From Hyphomicrobiales bacterium (GTDB taxonomy: Bacteria; Pseudomonadota; Alphaproteobacteria; Rhizobiales; Beijerinckiaceae), in the NCBI GenBank assembly GCA_930633525.1, contig CAKNFP010000001.1, positions 1,032,001-1,096,000 of the forward strand: DNA of 64,000 nt. The letters run 5' to 3'. The translations under genes were made by a program, and so were the position numbers. Within the stretch, counting starts at the first letter, position 1. Every line of letters starts with the position of its first letter. Positions 42,288 to 50,842 of this stretch are shown one piece after another. The notes beneath the pieces are model-generated. The model saw nothing but the letters and a program-made list of their open reading frames with translations, had not been told where the DNA came from and did not search any database.

Positions 42288-43517
42288 TCAGGCCTTCGGC
42301 AGCAGGTTCAAACGGCGTCCGATACGCAATGTGACGACGAGCCCGACCAGCATCGCGACGGCGAAGACCCAGCCTGACAACGCGCCGGCCATGATGCCGG
42401 ACAACAGCGTTCCCACCGAGCAGCCGAGCGCCACCATGGCGCCGAAGCCGAGGAGAATGCCGCCGATGAGGCCGCGTAGCACCTGCGATACGCTCGGCCG
42501 CGCGGGACGGAATTGGCCGGCGGCGAGCGCGGCCGCCAGTGCGGCCAGGATCATGCCGGCGACGAAGAGGCCGTTCGGTGTGAGCAGCACGTCCCGGGCC
42601 AAGGCCGCGCAGCCGCGCAAGGTGTCGAGGCCCAGCAGGCGTTCCGGCAGGAGCCCGGCCGCCGTTGCACCTTGCCGGGCCCTGCCACCGAGCTCGGCCG
42701 TGACGCCGAGCGGCGCAACTCGCAGATAGGCGACTGTGCCGATCGCGCCCACCGCGAGCCCGCCGAGCCAGCCTGGCCAGCGACGGACGAAGACCGAAGA
42801 GACAGGCCGGATCTCGGCGGCAGGATCGGGGCGCGCTTTGAGATGACGGATCAGTGCCAGCGCGAGCAGCGCGAGGACAGCGAGGCTGCCCATGAAGGTG
42901 CCGGCATAGCCGATGTGGTTCGGGAGCCAGATGATCGGAGCCGCGCTGACCGAGCCGAGGTAAAGGCTGTTCCAGGCGAGAAAGCCGAGAGTGAAGCCGG
43001 CCGCGGTGCCGATGAGGGCGAAAGGTGCCATGGGCGATCCCTCGCCGAGGCGATAGAGATGGGCGCTGACGCAGGAACCCGAGATCGCCATGCCGGCGCC
43101 GAAAGCCACCCCGCCAAGAATCAGGACAGGTCCCACCGGTCCGATGAAGGCATCCGGCGCGAGACGTCCCGTCGATGGATCAGGGAGCCAGGCGCCGAAG
43201 ACGACGGCATAGCCGGCAAGGCCGACAGCCAGCGCCGCCAGGATGGCGAGTATGCCGGAAGGATTGCGCTCGTCGAGCCACTCACGAATGGCGCAGAAGA
43301 AGCAGAAGCGCGACCGTTGCAGCACAAAGCCGAAGGCTGAGCCGAGGATGAGGGACAAGGCCAGCGTCGGACCATTGTCGGCCCGGGCGTCGATCCAGAG
43401 CGCGGCGCCGACAAGCGCCCCGGCGATGAGAGCCGCAACGACGACGGCAGGCGGGGAAGGGTTGATCTCAGCGGTCGAGGGCTGTGAAACGGCTGGCGCG
43501 ATCAATGGAGAATTCAC
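42288..43517 (-). CDS. YeeE/YedE family sulfur transporter
   Basis: A 409-residue polytopic inner-membrane protein of the YeeE/YedE (DUF395) family; the characterised member TsuA takes up thiosulfate. Conserved cysteine motifs are present: SRFCFFCAIREW, GMAISGSCVSAHLYRLGEGS and ALGCSVGTLLSG. These cysteines relay the sulfur compound through the pore. I set the start at GTG 43517; a TTG 54 bases further out would add hydrophilic residues. It lies downstream of the rhodanese gene on the same strand, separated by a hairpin. Confidence 0.9.
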   Translation of the reverse strand: MNSPLIAPAVSQPSTAEINPSPPAVVVAALIAGALVGAALWIDARADNGPTLALSLILGSAFGFVLQRSRFCFFCAIREWLDERNPSGILAILAALAVGLAGYAVVFGAWLPDPSTGRLAPDAFIGPVGPVLILGGVAFGAGMAISGSCVSAHLYRLGEGSPMAPFALIGTAAGFTLGFLAWNSLYLGSVSAAPIIWLPNHIGYAGTFMGSLAVLALLALALIRHLKARPDPAAEIRPVSSVFVRRWPGWLGGLAVGAIGTVAYLRVAPLGVTAELGGRARQGATAAGLLPERLLGLDTLRGCAALARDVLLTPNGLFVAGMILAALAAALAAGQFRPARPSVSQVLRGLIGGILLGFGAMVALGCSVGTLLSGIMAGALSGWVFAVAMLVGLVVTLRIGRRLNLLPKA

Positions 43518-43576
43518 GCGAAGGGCGCTTTCATCGGATTGTCCAAGCAAGCTGTGCGCATCCGGACACAAAAGGC

Positions 43577-43612
43577 GGCACCATGCGAGGCGGTCCTGCC
43601 TCGCATGGTGCC
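43577..43612 (-). terminator. Hairpin between rhodanese and YeeE genes
   Basis: A perfect 15-bp stem (43577-43591 with 43598-43612) with a GGTCCT loop. On the minus strand it is followed within a few bases by CCTTTTG, so it can act as a terminator or attenuator between the rhodanese and the transporter genes. Confidence 0.65.
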
Positions 43613-43634
43613 CAGGCGTGAAGAAGAGGAGGGG

Positions 43635-44606
43635 TTACTTCACGCCCCAGACCGTGCCCGCCACGTTGGTGATGGGAAGGCCAACAGTATTCCCGTATTC
43701 AGTCCAGGATCCATCATAGTTGCGGACATCATAACCAAGGACTTTGGACAGAACGAACCAGGTGTGGCTGGAGCGTTCGCCGATGCGGCAATAGACAACG
43801 ATTGGCCTGGAGCCGTCTATACCTGCATCCGCATAGAGCTTCCGCAGTTCCTCCACGGGCTTGATGCTGCCGTCCTCGTTGACGGCCTTCACCCAGGGTA
43901 CGTTCCTGGCGTTAGGCACGTGGCCGGCGCGGATAGACAGCTCGGCCGAGCCGGGCGGGGCGAAGACCTTGCCGTTGAATTCATCCACTGAGCGAATATC
44001 GACGAGTGTAACATCGGCTTCACCCTTGGCAATCGGAACGACGTCGGCAAGACGCGCCCGCGTCTTGGGATTTGCCGCCGTCAGCGTGATGGTCGAGGCA
44101 GGGAAACTAGCCGCCTTTGTAGAAAGGGGACGCTTTTCACCCTCCCATTTCTTGCGGCCGCCATCCAACAACTTCACATTGTCGAAGCCGTAGCTCGCAA
44201 AGACCCATGCCCCCCATGCCGCAAACCAGTTGTTGTTGTCGCCATAGAGTACGACAGTCTTGTCCTTGTCGATCCCGAGTTTCCGGACGAGCTCCTGAAA
44301 TTTCTCGGGCGTGGCGATGTCGCGCTTCACCGTATCAACGAGATCGGTATGCCACACAATATTTTGCGCGTTGGGGATATGACCGCGCTCGAACAATCCG
44401 GGTTCGACACTGACTTCGACGAGCCGGATCGTCGGATCATCGATGTTCTTCTCGAGCCATTCGGTCGTAACAAGAGGACTTTCACGTGTCTCGGCCTTGG
44501 TGGCCGGTTGCGTATTGGCCGCCACCGGCGCAATCAGGGCCGGCGCGGAAAGTAGAAGTGCGATTGCCGCCGCTGAGGCGAACCGAAAATTCATTCGAAC
44601 GGACAT
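43635..44606 (-). CDS. Periplasmic tandem-rhodanese sulfurtransferase
   Basis: A 323-residue thiosulfate/3-mercaptopyruvate sulfurtransferase-like protein with a Sec signal peptide (hydrophobic SAAAIALLLSAPALIAPVAA, cleavage near residue 30). It has two rhodanese domains: an N-terminal inactive one (LVEVSVEPGLFERGHIPNA, with GDNNNWFA in place of the active loop), and a C-terminal one with active loop CRIGERSS carrying Cys273. ATG 44606 has AAGGTGG upstream. Next to a YeeE/YedE transporter it presumably handles thiosulfate or persulfide outside the inner membrane. Confidence 0.9.
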   Translation of the reverse strand: MSVRMNFRFASAAAIALLLSAPALIAPVAANTQPATKAETRESPLVTTEWLEKNIDDPTIRLVEVSVEPGLFERGHIPNAQNIVWHTDLVDTVKRDIATPEKFQELVRKLGIDKDKTVVLYGDNNNWFAAWGAWVFASYGFDNVKLLDGGRKKWEGEKRPLSTKAASFPASTITLTAANPKTRARLADVVPIAKGEADVTLVDIRSVDEFNGKVFAPPGSAELSIRAGHVPNARNVPWVKAVNEDGSIKPVEELRKLYADAGIDGSRPIVVYCRIGERSSHTWFVLSKVLGYDVRNYDGSWTEYGNTVGLPITNVAGTVWGVK

Positions 44607-45188
44607 TGATTCCACCTTCCCCGAGAGTGGTGTTGTGAGATTGATGGGTCATCATGAGCTGATGGGATGAGAATGCGCCCCGATTGGGCAATCGGAATCC
44701 CGCCGAATGTCGTTAGACATCGGAATTCTGGAGAGAACTGCTCTGCTATAGAGAGTACTTGCGTGAAATCAGCCGTTTAGCGAAATAAATTCCGACGCGC
44801 GATCCGAATACAGCTCAAACGAAGGGCTCGGGAGCGGATGCAGATGCTGGAATGGTGCATATGGTCCTCCATCGATGAGGGCCCACGAAACGATGTCGTG
44901 GCGCTTTAGCGTTTGGTAACGCGGCGCAAGCTGCTAGCTCAAATGCCCGCGGCTGCCTCAAAACGAGCCAGTACCCATAAAATCCAGCAGTCTATCGAAT
45001 TTGTCAATTAAATACGTCAATGCTGCGGTAGAATTTTTAATAACATGGAGGTGACGTAGAATTATATGGTGGATCGGGGAATTGCCGACCGGACGGGTGG
45101 TAGCTGCCACGAAAACTCGCCGCGCCGTGCCGGCAAACCTGCGGTTCCCCTGGTGTGCTCTTCAATCCTGACCGGTGATCGGTCGAGG
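44607..45188. other. Intergenic region upstream of the rhodanese gene
   Basis: About 580 bp with no credible gene. Near the rhodanese start there are several TGATG/CATCA repeats (44642-44672), a CCGATT-GGGC-AATCGG hairpin near 44677, and an imperfect repeat CCGAATGTC-GTTA-GACATCGG near 44702. These could be operator elements. A short GACCG/CGGTC hairpin at about 45170-45184 follows the flavoprotein gene's stop. Confidence 0.4.
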
Positions 45189-46073
45189 CTATCCGAGAAT
45201 CAGGGACCGATGAACCGCCGCGCCGGCGAGGGCACCATCGCCAACGGCAAGGGACACCGATCCCGCTCCCCGTGCCGCGTCGCCGCAGGCAAAGACGCCC
45301 GGAATGCTCGTTGCTTTCATCGCGTCCGTGCGCACAAATGGACCGAGCGGACCCTCGTCCAGCGCACAGCCCAGATCATCCGCCAGCGAACTGGAGGGCT
45401 GGGTACGACTGGCGGTGAAGAGACCGGCGAGCGAGAGCACGCGCCCATCAGCGAGCGCGACGTCGGCTTTGCCGGTGACGCGGGTGACCGGTGTCCGCTC
45501 CACGGTGACGGATCGGCCCTCAAGTTCCGCGAGCTGTTCGGAGGTTGGTTCGAAGGCCCCATTCGTGAAAACGGTTGTGGGCCCCCACTCCGGGATCAGT
45601 ATCGCCTGATGCATCGAGACATCGCCCACGGCCAGCACGCCAAGCGGCCCACCGCTCAGTTCAAAGCCATGACAGTAGGGGCAGTGGAAAACGCTCCGGC
45701 CCCAACGTTCCTGTAATCCCGGAATCTCCGGCAAGGTGTCGGTGACGCCGAGCGCCAGCACCAGCCGGCTGGAGCGATGCGCGGTCCCGTCCCTCATCAC
45801 GACAGTGAAGCCGTGATTGTCCTTCGCGGCACTTTCAGCCTGTCCCTCCGTCCACACAAGGTTTGGATAGGCAATGAGCTGCGCGCGGGCCGCGGCGGCG
45901 ATCTGCGCCGGATCGACCCCGTCCTGCCCCAGGAAGCCATGGGAATGGGCTGCGAAGCGATTGCGGCGGATTCCGGCGTCGATCACCATGATCTTGCGCC
46001 GGGCGCGAGCGATCTGCAGCGCGGCAGACATGCCGGCATAGCTGCCGCCCACGACAATGACATCATATGACAT
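45189..46073 (-). CDS. Thioredoxin-reductase-like FAD/NAD(P) oxidoreductase
   Basis: A 294-residue flavoprotein. The FAD-binding VVGGSYAGMSAALQIARA is at about 7-24, the redox-active CPYCHG at 131-136 (Cys131, Cys134), a second nucleotide-binding region around LGVLAVGDVSMHQA, and a C-terminal FACGDAARG FAD motif. The second dinucleotide loop deviates from the usual GxGxxA, so NADPH use is uncertain. Its start overlaps the end of the Rrf2 gene by 11 bases. The pair resembles redox-sensor/disulfide-reductase modules found in many proteobacteria. Confidence 0.9.
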   Translation of the reverse strand: MSYDVIVVGGSYAGMSAALQIARARRKIMVIDAGIRRNRFAAHSHGFLGQDGVDPAQIAAAARAQLIAYPNLVWTEGQAESAAKDNHGFTVVMRDGTAHRSSRLVLALGVTDTLPEIPGLQERWGRSVFHCPYCHGFELSGGPLGVLAVGDVSMHQAILIPEWGPTTVFTNGAFEPTSEQLAELEGRSVTVERTPVTRVTGKADVALADGRVLSLAGLFTASRTQPSSSLADDLGCALDEGPLGPFVRTDAMKATSIPGVFACGDAARGAGSVSLAVGDGALAGAAVHRSLILG

Positions 46074-46521
46074 GAGGGGGATCCTTCTTGTGTCGGCGCG
46101 CGGTGAGGCGGTGCGAGAAGTCCTCGGCCAATGCGGCGAGGGTCACGCTTCCGAACCGCTGCATCAGCAGGTTTTCGGCCGCTGCGAAAGCATCATCCAG
46201 CGCGGCATTCACGGATTGCTCGACAAGGCATTCAGGTGTTTCATTGCGATTGCCGATCGCGAAGATGGCAGGCTCTCCGAGTGCCTGATGAATATCGCGC
46301 AGTGACACGCTGCTGAGATCGCAGGCGATGGTCCAGCCGCCATTGTGGCCTTTCCCCGAACGCACGAAGCCCGCCTCGCGCAACCCGGCCATGGTGCGGC
46401 GGACGACCACCGGATTGGCGCCCATGCAAGCCGCAAGAGTGTCCGAGGTCATCGGCGTGCCATGGGCGGCCATGTGGAGAAGTGCGTGCAGGACGGAGGA
46501 GAGGCGGCTGTCTCTTTTCAT
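46063..46521 (-). CDS. Rrf2 family transcriptional regulator
   Basis: A 152-residue winged-helix regulator. The start at 46521 (MKRDSRLSSVLHALLHMAAH) matches the family N-terminus; an ATG 14 codons earlier does not. The wing segment VRSGKGHNGGWTIA is characteristic. Cysteines are at 32, 67 and 98 only. The CX5CX7C-type trio that binds an iron-sulfur cluster in IscR and NsrR is missing, so sensing may involve single cysteine oxidation. It is coupled to the flavoprotein gene, which it probably controls. Confidence 0.9.
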   Translation of the reverse strand: MKRDSRLSSVLHALLHMAAHGTPMTSDTLAACMGANPVVVRRTMAGLREAGFVRSGKGHNGGWTIACDLSSVSLRDIHQALGEPAIFAIGNRNETPECLVEQSVNAALDDAFAAAENLLMQRFGSVTLAALAEDFSHRLTARRHKKDPPHVI

Positions 46522-46897
46522 GTAACTTCGTTTATTACGATATGCATCGTCACGCAAGCCCAAGCGTCCGCAATTTGCAAAATGGGAGCAATGTCAGAGC
46601 CAGTTGCCGGCCTCTCTGGCGGGTTGCTGCTGTGGCCTGCCGAATCAAGCGCGCCGCACGTCTGGGCGCCGGGCGCGTGTCAAATGTGTGGGCCTCTGGC
46701 TTGTCGGGATACCACACAGAAATGCCTCGGGCGGACAAATGTCGCGCATGGAAGCCTCGGGTTGTCCTTCAGGCTTTCTCTGGCATGGTTTCCGTTGCTC
46801 CGCGTCACCATACAGAGCATGCTCCCATGGTCTGAACGAACGGCGAGAAGCTTGATTCCCGCCTGCACGCAGGCGGCTGCAACGGGAGATCATCGTG
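46522..46897. other. Divergent intergenic region
   Basis: 376 bp between the Rrf2 gene and the DUF3302 gene, including the promoters of both. AT-rich sequence around 46520-46560 is the likely Rrf2 promoter. I see no gene; a long plus-strand open frame across this region is only an upstream extension of the HlyD frame. Confidence 0.45.
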
Positions 46898-47152
46898 ATG
46901 AGCGGGCTGGATATCTTCGCTTGGATCGTTCTCATCGTTCTGGTCGCCAGTTCGGCCTTTGTGGTCATCTTCATGGCGATGCTGCCGGGAATGATCGCGA
47001 AGAGGCGCAATCACCCCTGGGCCGAGGCGGTGACGGTCGGTGGCTGGGTCACGCTCTTTCTCGGTTTCGTGTTCTGGCCCATCGTGCTGATCTGGGCTTA
47101 TGTCGACATGCCCATCCGGCCCCGTCAGCCTTCGGCCGAGACGATGCGATGA
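46898..47152 (+). CDS. DUF3302 domain-containing inner-membrane protein
   Basis: An 84-residue protein with two transmembrane helices (about 5-30 and 47-68) and a basic connecting loop MIAKRRNHPWAEAV, diagnostic of DUF3302. The ATG at 46898 has GGGAG nine bases upstream. Its stop overlaps the HlyD gene's start. The arrangement is the same as yiaW-yiaV in Escherichia coli, whose function is not established but is linked to the envelope. Confidence 0.88.
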   Translation: MSGLDIFAWIVLIVLVASSAFVVIFMAMLPGMIAKRRNHPWAEAVTVGGWVTLFLGFVFWPIVLIWAYVDMPIRPRQPSAETMR

Positions 47153-48090
47153 TCGTCGTCCTCCTCAACACCTATCTCGCGCTGCTTTTCATTCTGGTGA
47201 AACTGAGGATCGTTCCTTTCAATCTGTTCTGGAAGGTCTCGCCGGTCCTTGTTTTTCTTTTGCTGCTCATCGGGCTGTTCATCCCGATGAACTGGGGTGC
47301 GCCGCAGGGGCCGGCCCTGGTGGTCCGTCAATCGGTCGCTATTGTTCCCGAGGTCGCGGGAGAGGTTGTCGAGGTCCCTGTTCAGGCCAATCAGTCGCTC
47401 AAGGCTGGTGATTTGTTGTTTCGGATCGATCCCGTCCCCTTCCAGGCGCAGGTCGATGTACTGAAGGCACAGCTTAAGTTCCAGGAGACCCGTCTGGCCG
47501 AGATGTCCCAGTTGCAGGCCCGTGGCACGGGTCGGGCTTTTGATGTCGAGGAGCGGCAGGCGGAGGTCGACCAGTTGAAGGCGCAACTCGTGGGCGCTGA
47601 GTGGAATCTCGAAAAAACCTCGGTACGCGCGCCGGCGGATGGCTACGTGACGAATGTCGCCCTGCGCAAGGGGGCCCGTGTCAGCAATCTGCCACTCTCG
47701 CCGGTGATGGCCTTCATCGACACTTCGGACACGATCATCGGCGTTGAAATCAATCAGATCGATGCGCGCTATATTGCGTCGGGGCAACCCGTCGAGATCA
47801 CCTTCAAATTTGCCCCGGGCCAGATCTTCATGGGCACGGTTGAAACCGTGCTGCAGGCGATCGCGACGGGCCAGACGCAGGTGTCGGGTACGGCAGTCGC
47901 GCCAGTCGCCATCCAGTCCGCTCCCTTTGTGGTTCGCGTGCGCCTGGATGACCAAGCCTTTGCCGCATCGCTGCCAGCTGGGGCAACGGGGGACGCGGCG
48001 ATATTCACCAGCCACGTCAAGCCTGCCCACATTATCCGCCGGGTGCTCCTGCGGCAGATCGCTATCCTGAACTACATCAATCCGTTTTGA
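47149..48090 (+). CDS. HlyD family secretion/membrane-fusion protein (YiaV-like)
   Basis: A 313-residue periplasmic adaptor. One or two N-terminal helices (about 3-20 and 27-47) are followed by a lipoyl-type half motif VAIVPEVAGEVVEVPVQANQ, a coiled coil (about 95-155, AQVDVLKAQLKFQETRLAEM and so on), the second lipoyl half VRAPADGYVTNVALRKGARV, and a beta-barrel. ATG 47149 overlaps the previous stop. No matching MFS/RND pump or outer-membrane channel gene is adjacent, as in other DUF3302-HlyD pairs. Confidence 0.9.
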   Translation: MIVVLLNTYLALLFILVKLRIVPFNLFWKVSPVLVFLLLLIGLFIPMNWGAPQGPALVVRQSVAIVPEVAGEVVEVPVQANQSLKAGDLLFRIDPVPFQAQVDVLKAQLKFQETRLAEMSQLQARGTGRAFDVEERQAEVDQLKAQLVGAEWNLEKTSVRAPADGYVTNVALRKGARVSNLPLSPVMAFIDTSDTIIGVEINQIDARYIASGQPVEITFKFAPGQIFMGTVETVLQAIATGQTQVSGTAVAPVAIQSAPFVVRVRLDDQAFAASLPAGATGDAAIFTSHVKPAHIIRRVLLRQIAILNYINPF

Positions 48091-48781
48091 GGGGACGAGG
48101 GACGCCTCGCAAGCCGGCTGGTGGCATCGGCTGGCCTTAACGCACACGTCGATGCCGGCACGCCGGATCGTGATGCTGAGGCCCTTTTCGGATTCAAGAA
48201 GAGTGGTCCCCGACCGCCCGAAAAGATGGGGGAGAAAGGACGGCCGGGGTGGCCCGCCCTGGGGGGAAGGCGAGCAGCGCCAATCCTGCCTTCGAATGCG
48301 ACGACATCATGTCGTTTGGCATCAGAGGCAGTGGACAAGATCAAGCTCCGACCAGAGCGCTGTGGAAAAGCTCTGGCTGGCCTACGGGTAGCGGCGAGCT
48401 GCATCTCTTTGAGAGACGACGGGCCCGCCCTCGATCGCTGTCTCCGGGGGCGGAGGCGACCGAGGGCTTCGGCCTTCAGAACTCTCTGCATCGCGGGTCG
48501 GTGGCGGCCCCACAGCGCCAACGGCGAGCGATAGCCCCGAGAAGCTTGCTACCGAACCATGCCATATCGCGAGTGACAAGGTATCATTTAATTATACTAC
48601 TGGGAAATTTGTGAAATTTCGCCTGTTGCTACACGCGCGCTCGTAGTTTGGGCGCGCTGTCGCAGAAATTTTCCATAATTCGGGCGGAGCGGGCCCCAAG
48701 ACTTTTCACCCTGCGTCGCAGTTCAAGCGAACTATTGGGCAATTGCAGCGTTTAGCTACCATGTCGACCATGGAGGCGAGA
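48091..48781. other. Gene-free interval
   Basis: About 690 bp. Open frames on both strands overlap each other and have no ribosome site or family resemblance. A long imperfect hairpin is formed by GCCCTCGATCGC near 48429 and its near complement GCGACCGAGGGC near 48463. The last 200 bp are AT-rich and probably contain the promoter of the CsbD-like gene. Confidence 0.45.
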
Positions 48782-49090
48782 ATGAACAAAGACGAAGTCA
48801 AGGGTACCGTCACCGAACTTGGAGGCCGAGCCAAGGAGGCTATCGGGGAGGCGATTGGCAGTAGTCGTGTTCGCGCCGATGGCATGGTGGATCAAGTGGC
48901 CGGCGCGACACAGCATGCCTATGGCGTGGCGAAGGAGCGTGTGGCAGATGTCGCTGACGTCGGGCGCGCCTATTATGACGAGGGCGTTCACGCAATCGGC
49001 CGGCGTGTCGAAGAGCAGCCGATGGGCAGTCTTCTCGCCGCAGGCCTTATTGGCTTTATGGTCGGTTGGTTGTGCCGAGGAAAGAACTAG
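48782..49090 (+). CDS. CsbD/ElaB-like stress protein with C-terminal membrane anchor
   Basis: A 102-residue protein. The N-terminal part MNKDEVKGTVTELGGRAKEA matches the CsbD-like stress-protein pattern, the middle is an amphipathic helix, and a C-terminal transmembrane segment GSLLAAGLIGFMVGWLCRGK resembles the ElaB/YqjD ribosome-tethering proteins. GGAGG is eight bases before the ATG. It is monocistronic. These proteins are usually induced in stationary phase or by the general stress sigma factor. Confidence 0.85.
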   Translation: MNKDEVKGTVTELGGRAKEAIGEAIGSSRVRADGMVDQVAGATQHAYGVAKERVADVADVGRAYYDEGVHAIGRRVEEQPMGSLLAAGLIGFMVGWLCRGKN

Positions 49091-49541
49091 AGCGCAGCTA
49101 GACGATGTCGGCTTTGGTTGATGAGAAGGCCGATAACGCTCCCGTGAGCCAATCACCGGATCAGGATCTCGGCAGACGGAAGGTTCCCCGGTCGCCCCAG
49201 GCGCATTTCCTAGAAATGACTGCCTTTTGATGAAGCGACCGGGGGCCCCGATAGGTCCCCGAAACTGAGATGGCCCCCCACAGTCCGATCTCAGCTCCCT
49301 CCCAGCCCCACGAAGCATGCTAACGAACCACGCCTCGGCTAAGCCGGCAAGGCATAATTCTCCCCTGCTTTGCGAAAACTATGAAATTATTCTGATTGTT
49401 AAGTGCGATTGAACATCCGGCCTAGCGGCCACGACTAGTCGTGGCTCGCCCTCCCGAACAGTGAAGCAGATTGAAGGCGGCAGTTCCCATGGCCCGGCCG
49501 CTGGAAATGTGGCGCGGTATCCCGGGGCGATAGAGACCGCT
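49091..49541. other. Convergent intergenic region with a perfect palindrome
   Basis: About 450 bp between the CsbD-like gene and the leftward beta-barrel gene. GCCACGACTAGTCGTGGC at 49428-49445 is a perfect 18-bp palindrome that may be a terminator-like hairpin or protein site. A GGGGCCCC-rich repeat lies near 49235-49260. No gene seen. Confidence 0.45.
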
Positions 49542-50360
49542 TCAGAAGTGTACCGCCATGCTTACGAACGGGCCATGCATGGTTGTATCATAGCGAAAGG
49601 TCCCGGTGCGGTTCCCGCTGCCCTTGTAGTCCGTATAGAGGGCGCGGTAGCCGATGGCTGAGGAAAAAGTCTCCGTCCATTTGTAGCCGACCGATACGAG
49701 ACCTTGCGAGGTCAGCTGCGAGCCTACGCCGAAACCACCGATATCGGCGAGGGCGTTGAGGAAACAGCGCTCGTTGATACGGTATTCGAGGGCAAGACCG
49801 ACGATGGGGTCGAGCCAGGCCTTGGTTTGATCGTTCTTCAGGTTGACGAAGGGGAGGGCACCCGGTGTCAGCGTCGTGTCGAGGGTGAGACGCTGATAGC
49901 GTAAGCCGGCTGTCACGCTGAGGTCGAGATCGGGATTGCCAAGAGGCAGACGGTAACCCGCGATGGCGGAGGCGATCAGGAGGCGCTGCTTGAGCTTCAA
50001 AGCGGGCTCGTTGGCGACCTTCAGTTTGGCATCGTCCGAGAGCTGAGCCCAGACAAGATCAGCAAGGAACATCCAGTCGCCGTTCTTGGCGAGAAATGCC
50101 CCCATCACGGCGCCGTCAAGATTTTTCAGAATATCGCCGAAGGAGGCATCCACCTTCGCTGGCGGCAGGTTGCGTATCCCGACCGTCCCGTCGAGCGCAG
50201 TCGCCCAGCCATACAGGGTCGCTTGAAACGCCCAGCCTGCCGGAATTGACGGCGGTGGGGCGGGAGGGGGGGATGTGCTGCCGAGATCTGCCGCAAAGCC
50301 CGGCTGTGCCAACAGCATCAGGCAAAGGATACCAGCCACCTTACGCAGGGGTCTCACCAC
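49542..50360 (-). CDS. Outer-membrane beta-barrel protein
   Basis: A 272-residue secreted protein with a Sec signal peptide (MVRPLRKVAGILCLMLLAQP, cleavage near GFAAD). A proline-rich linker (SPPPAPPPSIP) comes next, then alternating strands through to a C-terminal MHGPFVSMAVHF ending in Phe, the usual barrel-assembly signal. Family resemblance is to small porin-like/OmpW-type hypothetical proteins; ligand unknown. It lies 97 bases downstream of a small gene on the same strand. Confidence 0.8.
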   Translation of the reverse strand: MVRPLRKVAGILCLMLLAQPGFAADLGSTSPPPAPPPSIPAGWAFQATLYGWATALDGTVGIRNLPPAKVDASFGDILKNLDGAVMGAFLAKNGDWMFLADLVWAQLSDDAKLKVANEPALKLKQRLLIASAIAGYRLPLGNPDLDLSVTAGLRYQRLTLDTTLTPGALPFVNLKNDQTKAWLDPIVGLALEYRINERCFLNALADIGGFGVGSQLTSQGLVSVGYKWTETFSSAIGYRALYTDYKGSGNRTGTFRYDTTMHGPFVSMAVHF

Positions 50361-50457
50361 GGCATTGATCCTTCTGGCCGGAGACCATGGTTCGTGATCG
50401 TGGTCATCCTCAAAGCTACGAAAACACTAGAAGTCATGACTGTCGATGCTTGTAAAG

Positions 50458-50715
50458 TCAGCGGTGCTCTCGCGGGTAGCGAGCATCCATGATTTCACTG
50501 ATTTCGGCGGCGAGGCCAGCGACAAGTGACCTATACTCCGCGCAGCGCTCCTCCTTAAGCGGTACATCCGTATTCTCCCAATTGCGCAGGGCTGCTTCCG
50601 CGTCGGCGAGGTCGCCGCAGAGCAAGCGGAAGCTCTCGCTTTGCAGAGCGAGCTCCTCTATCGCCCGGCGCCGGCCGGGACAATGCTGTATAGCGGCTAG
50701 CACGCCTCGATGCAT
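50458..50715 (-). CDS. Small hypothetical protein, 85 residues
   Basis: A helical cytoplasmic protein (MHRGVLAAIQHCPGRRRAIE, then LRNWENTDVPLKEERCAEYR). The two-helix pattern with a central LCGDLADAEAALRNW is coding-like, and the composition matches the neighbours. I do not know a function. It may be co-transcribed with the beta-barrel gene. The divergent membrane regulator starts 127 bases away. Confidence 0.6.
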   Translation of the reverse strand: MHRGVLAAIQHCPGRRRAIEELALQSESFRLLCGDLADAEAALRNWENTDVPLKEERCAEYRSLVAGLAAEISEIMDARYPREHR

Positions 50716-50842
50716 GACATGGCCTCTCTTATCCCGGTATTCGGGCCTAGTCGCGGGCGTTTGGGGAGTATGTTACGGTAGTGAACGTGGCATTGCCGCG
50801 ATCCTGGCATGGGGGCAGCTCGGTGTGTGTGCGAGTAAGAGC

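Noticed and set aside
46345..47148. Upstream extension of the HlyD frame to 581 codons
   Set aside because: The HlyD start at 47149 is coupled to the DUF3302 stop and gives a normal family length; the upstream part crosses the Rrf2 gene and promoter region.
48091..48781. Frames of about 120-150 codons on both strands
   Set aside because: They overlap each other, have no ribosome site and no coding-like segments.
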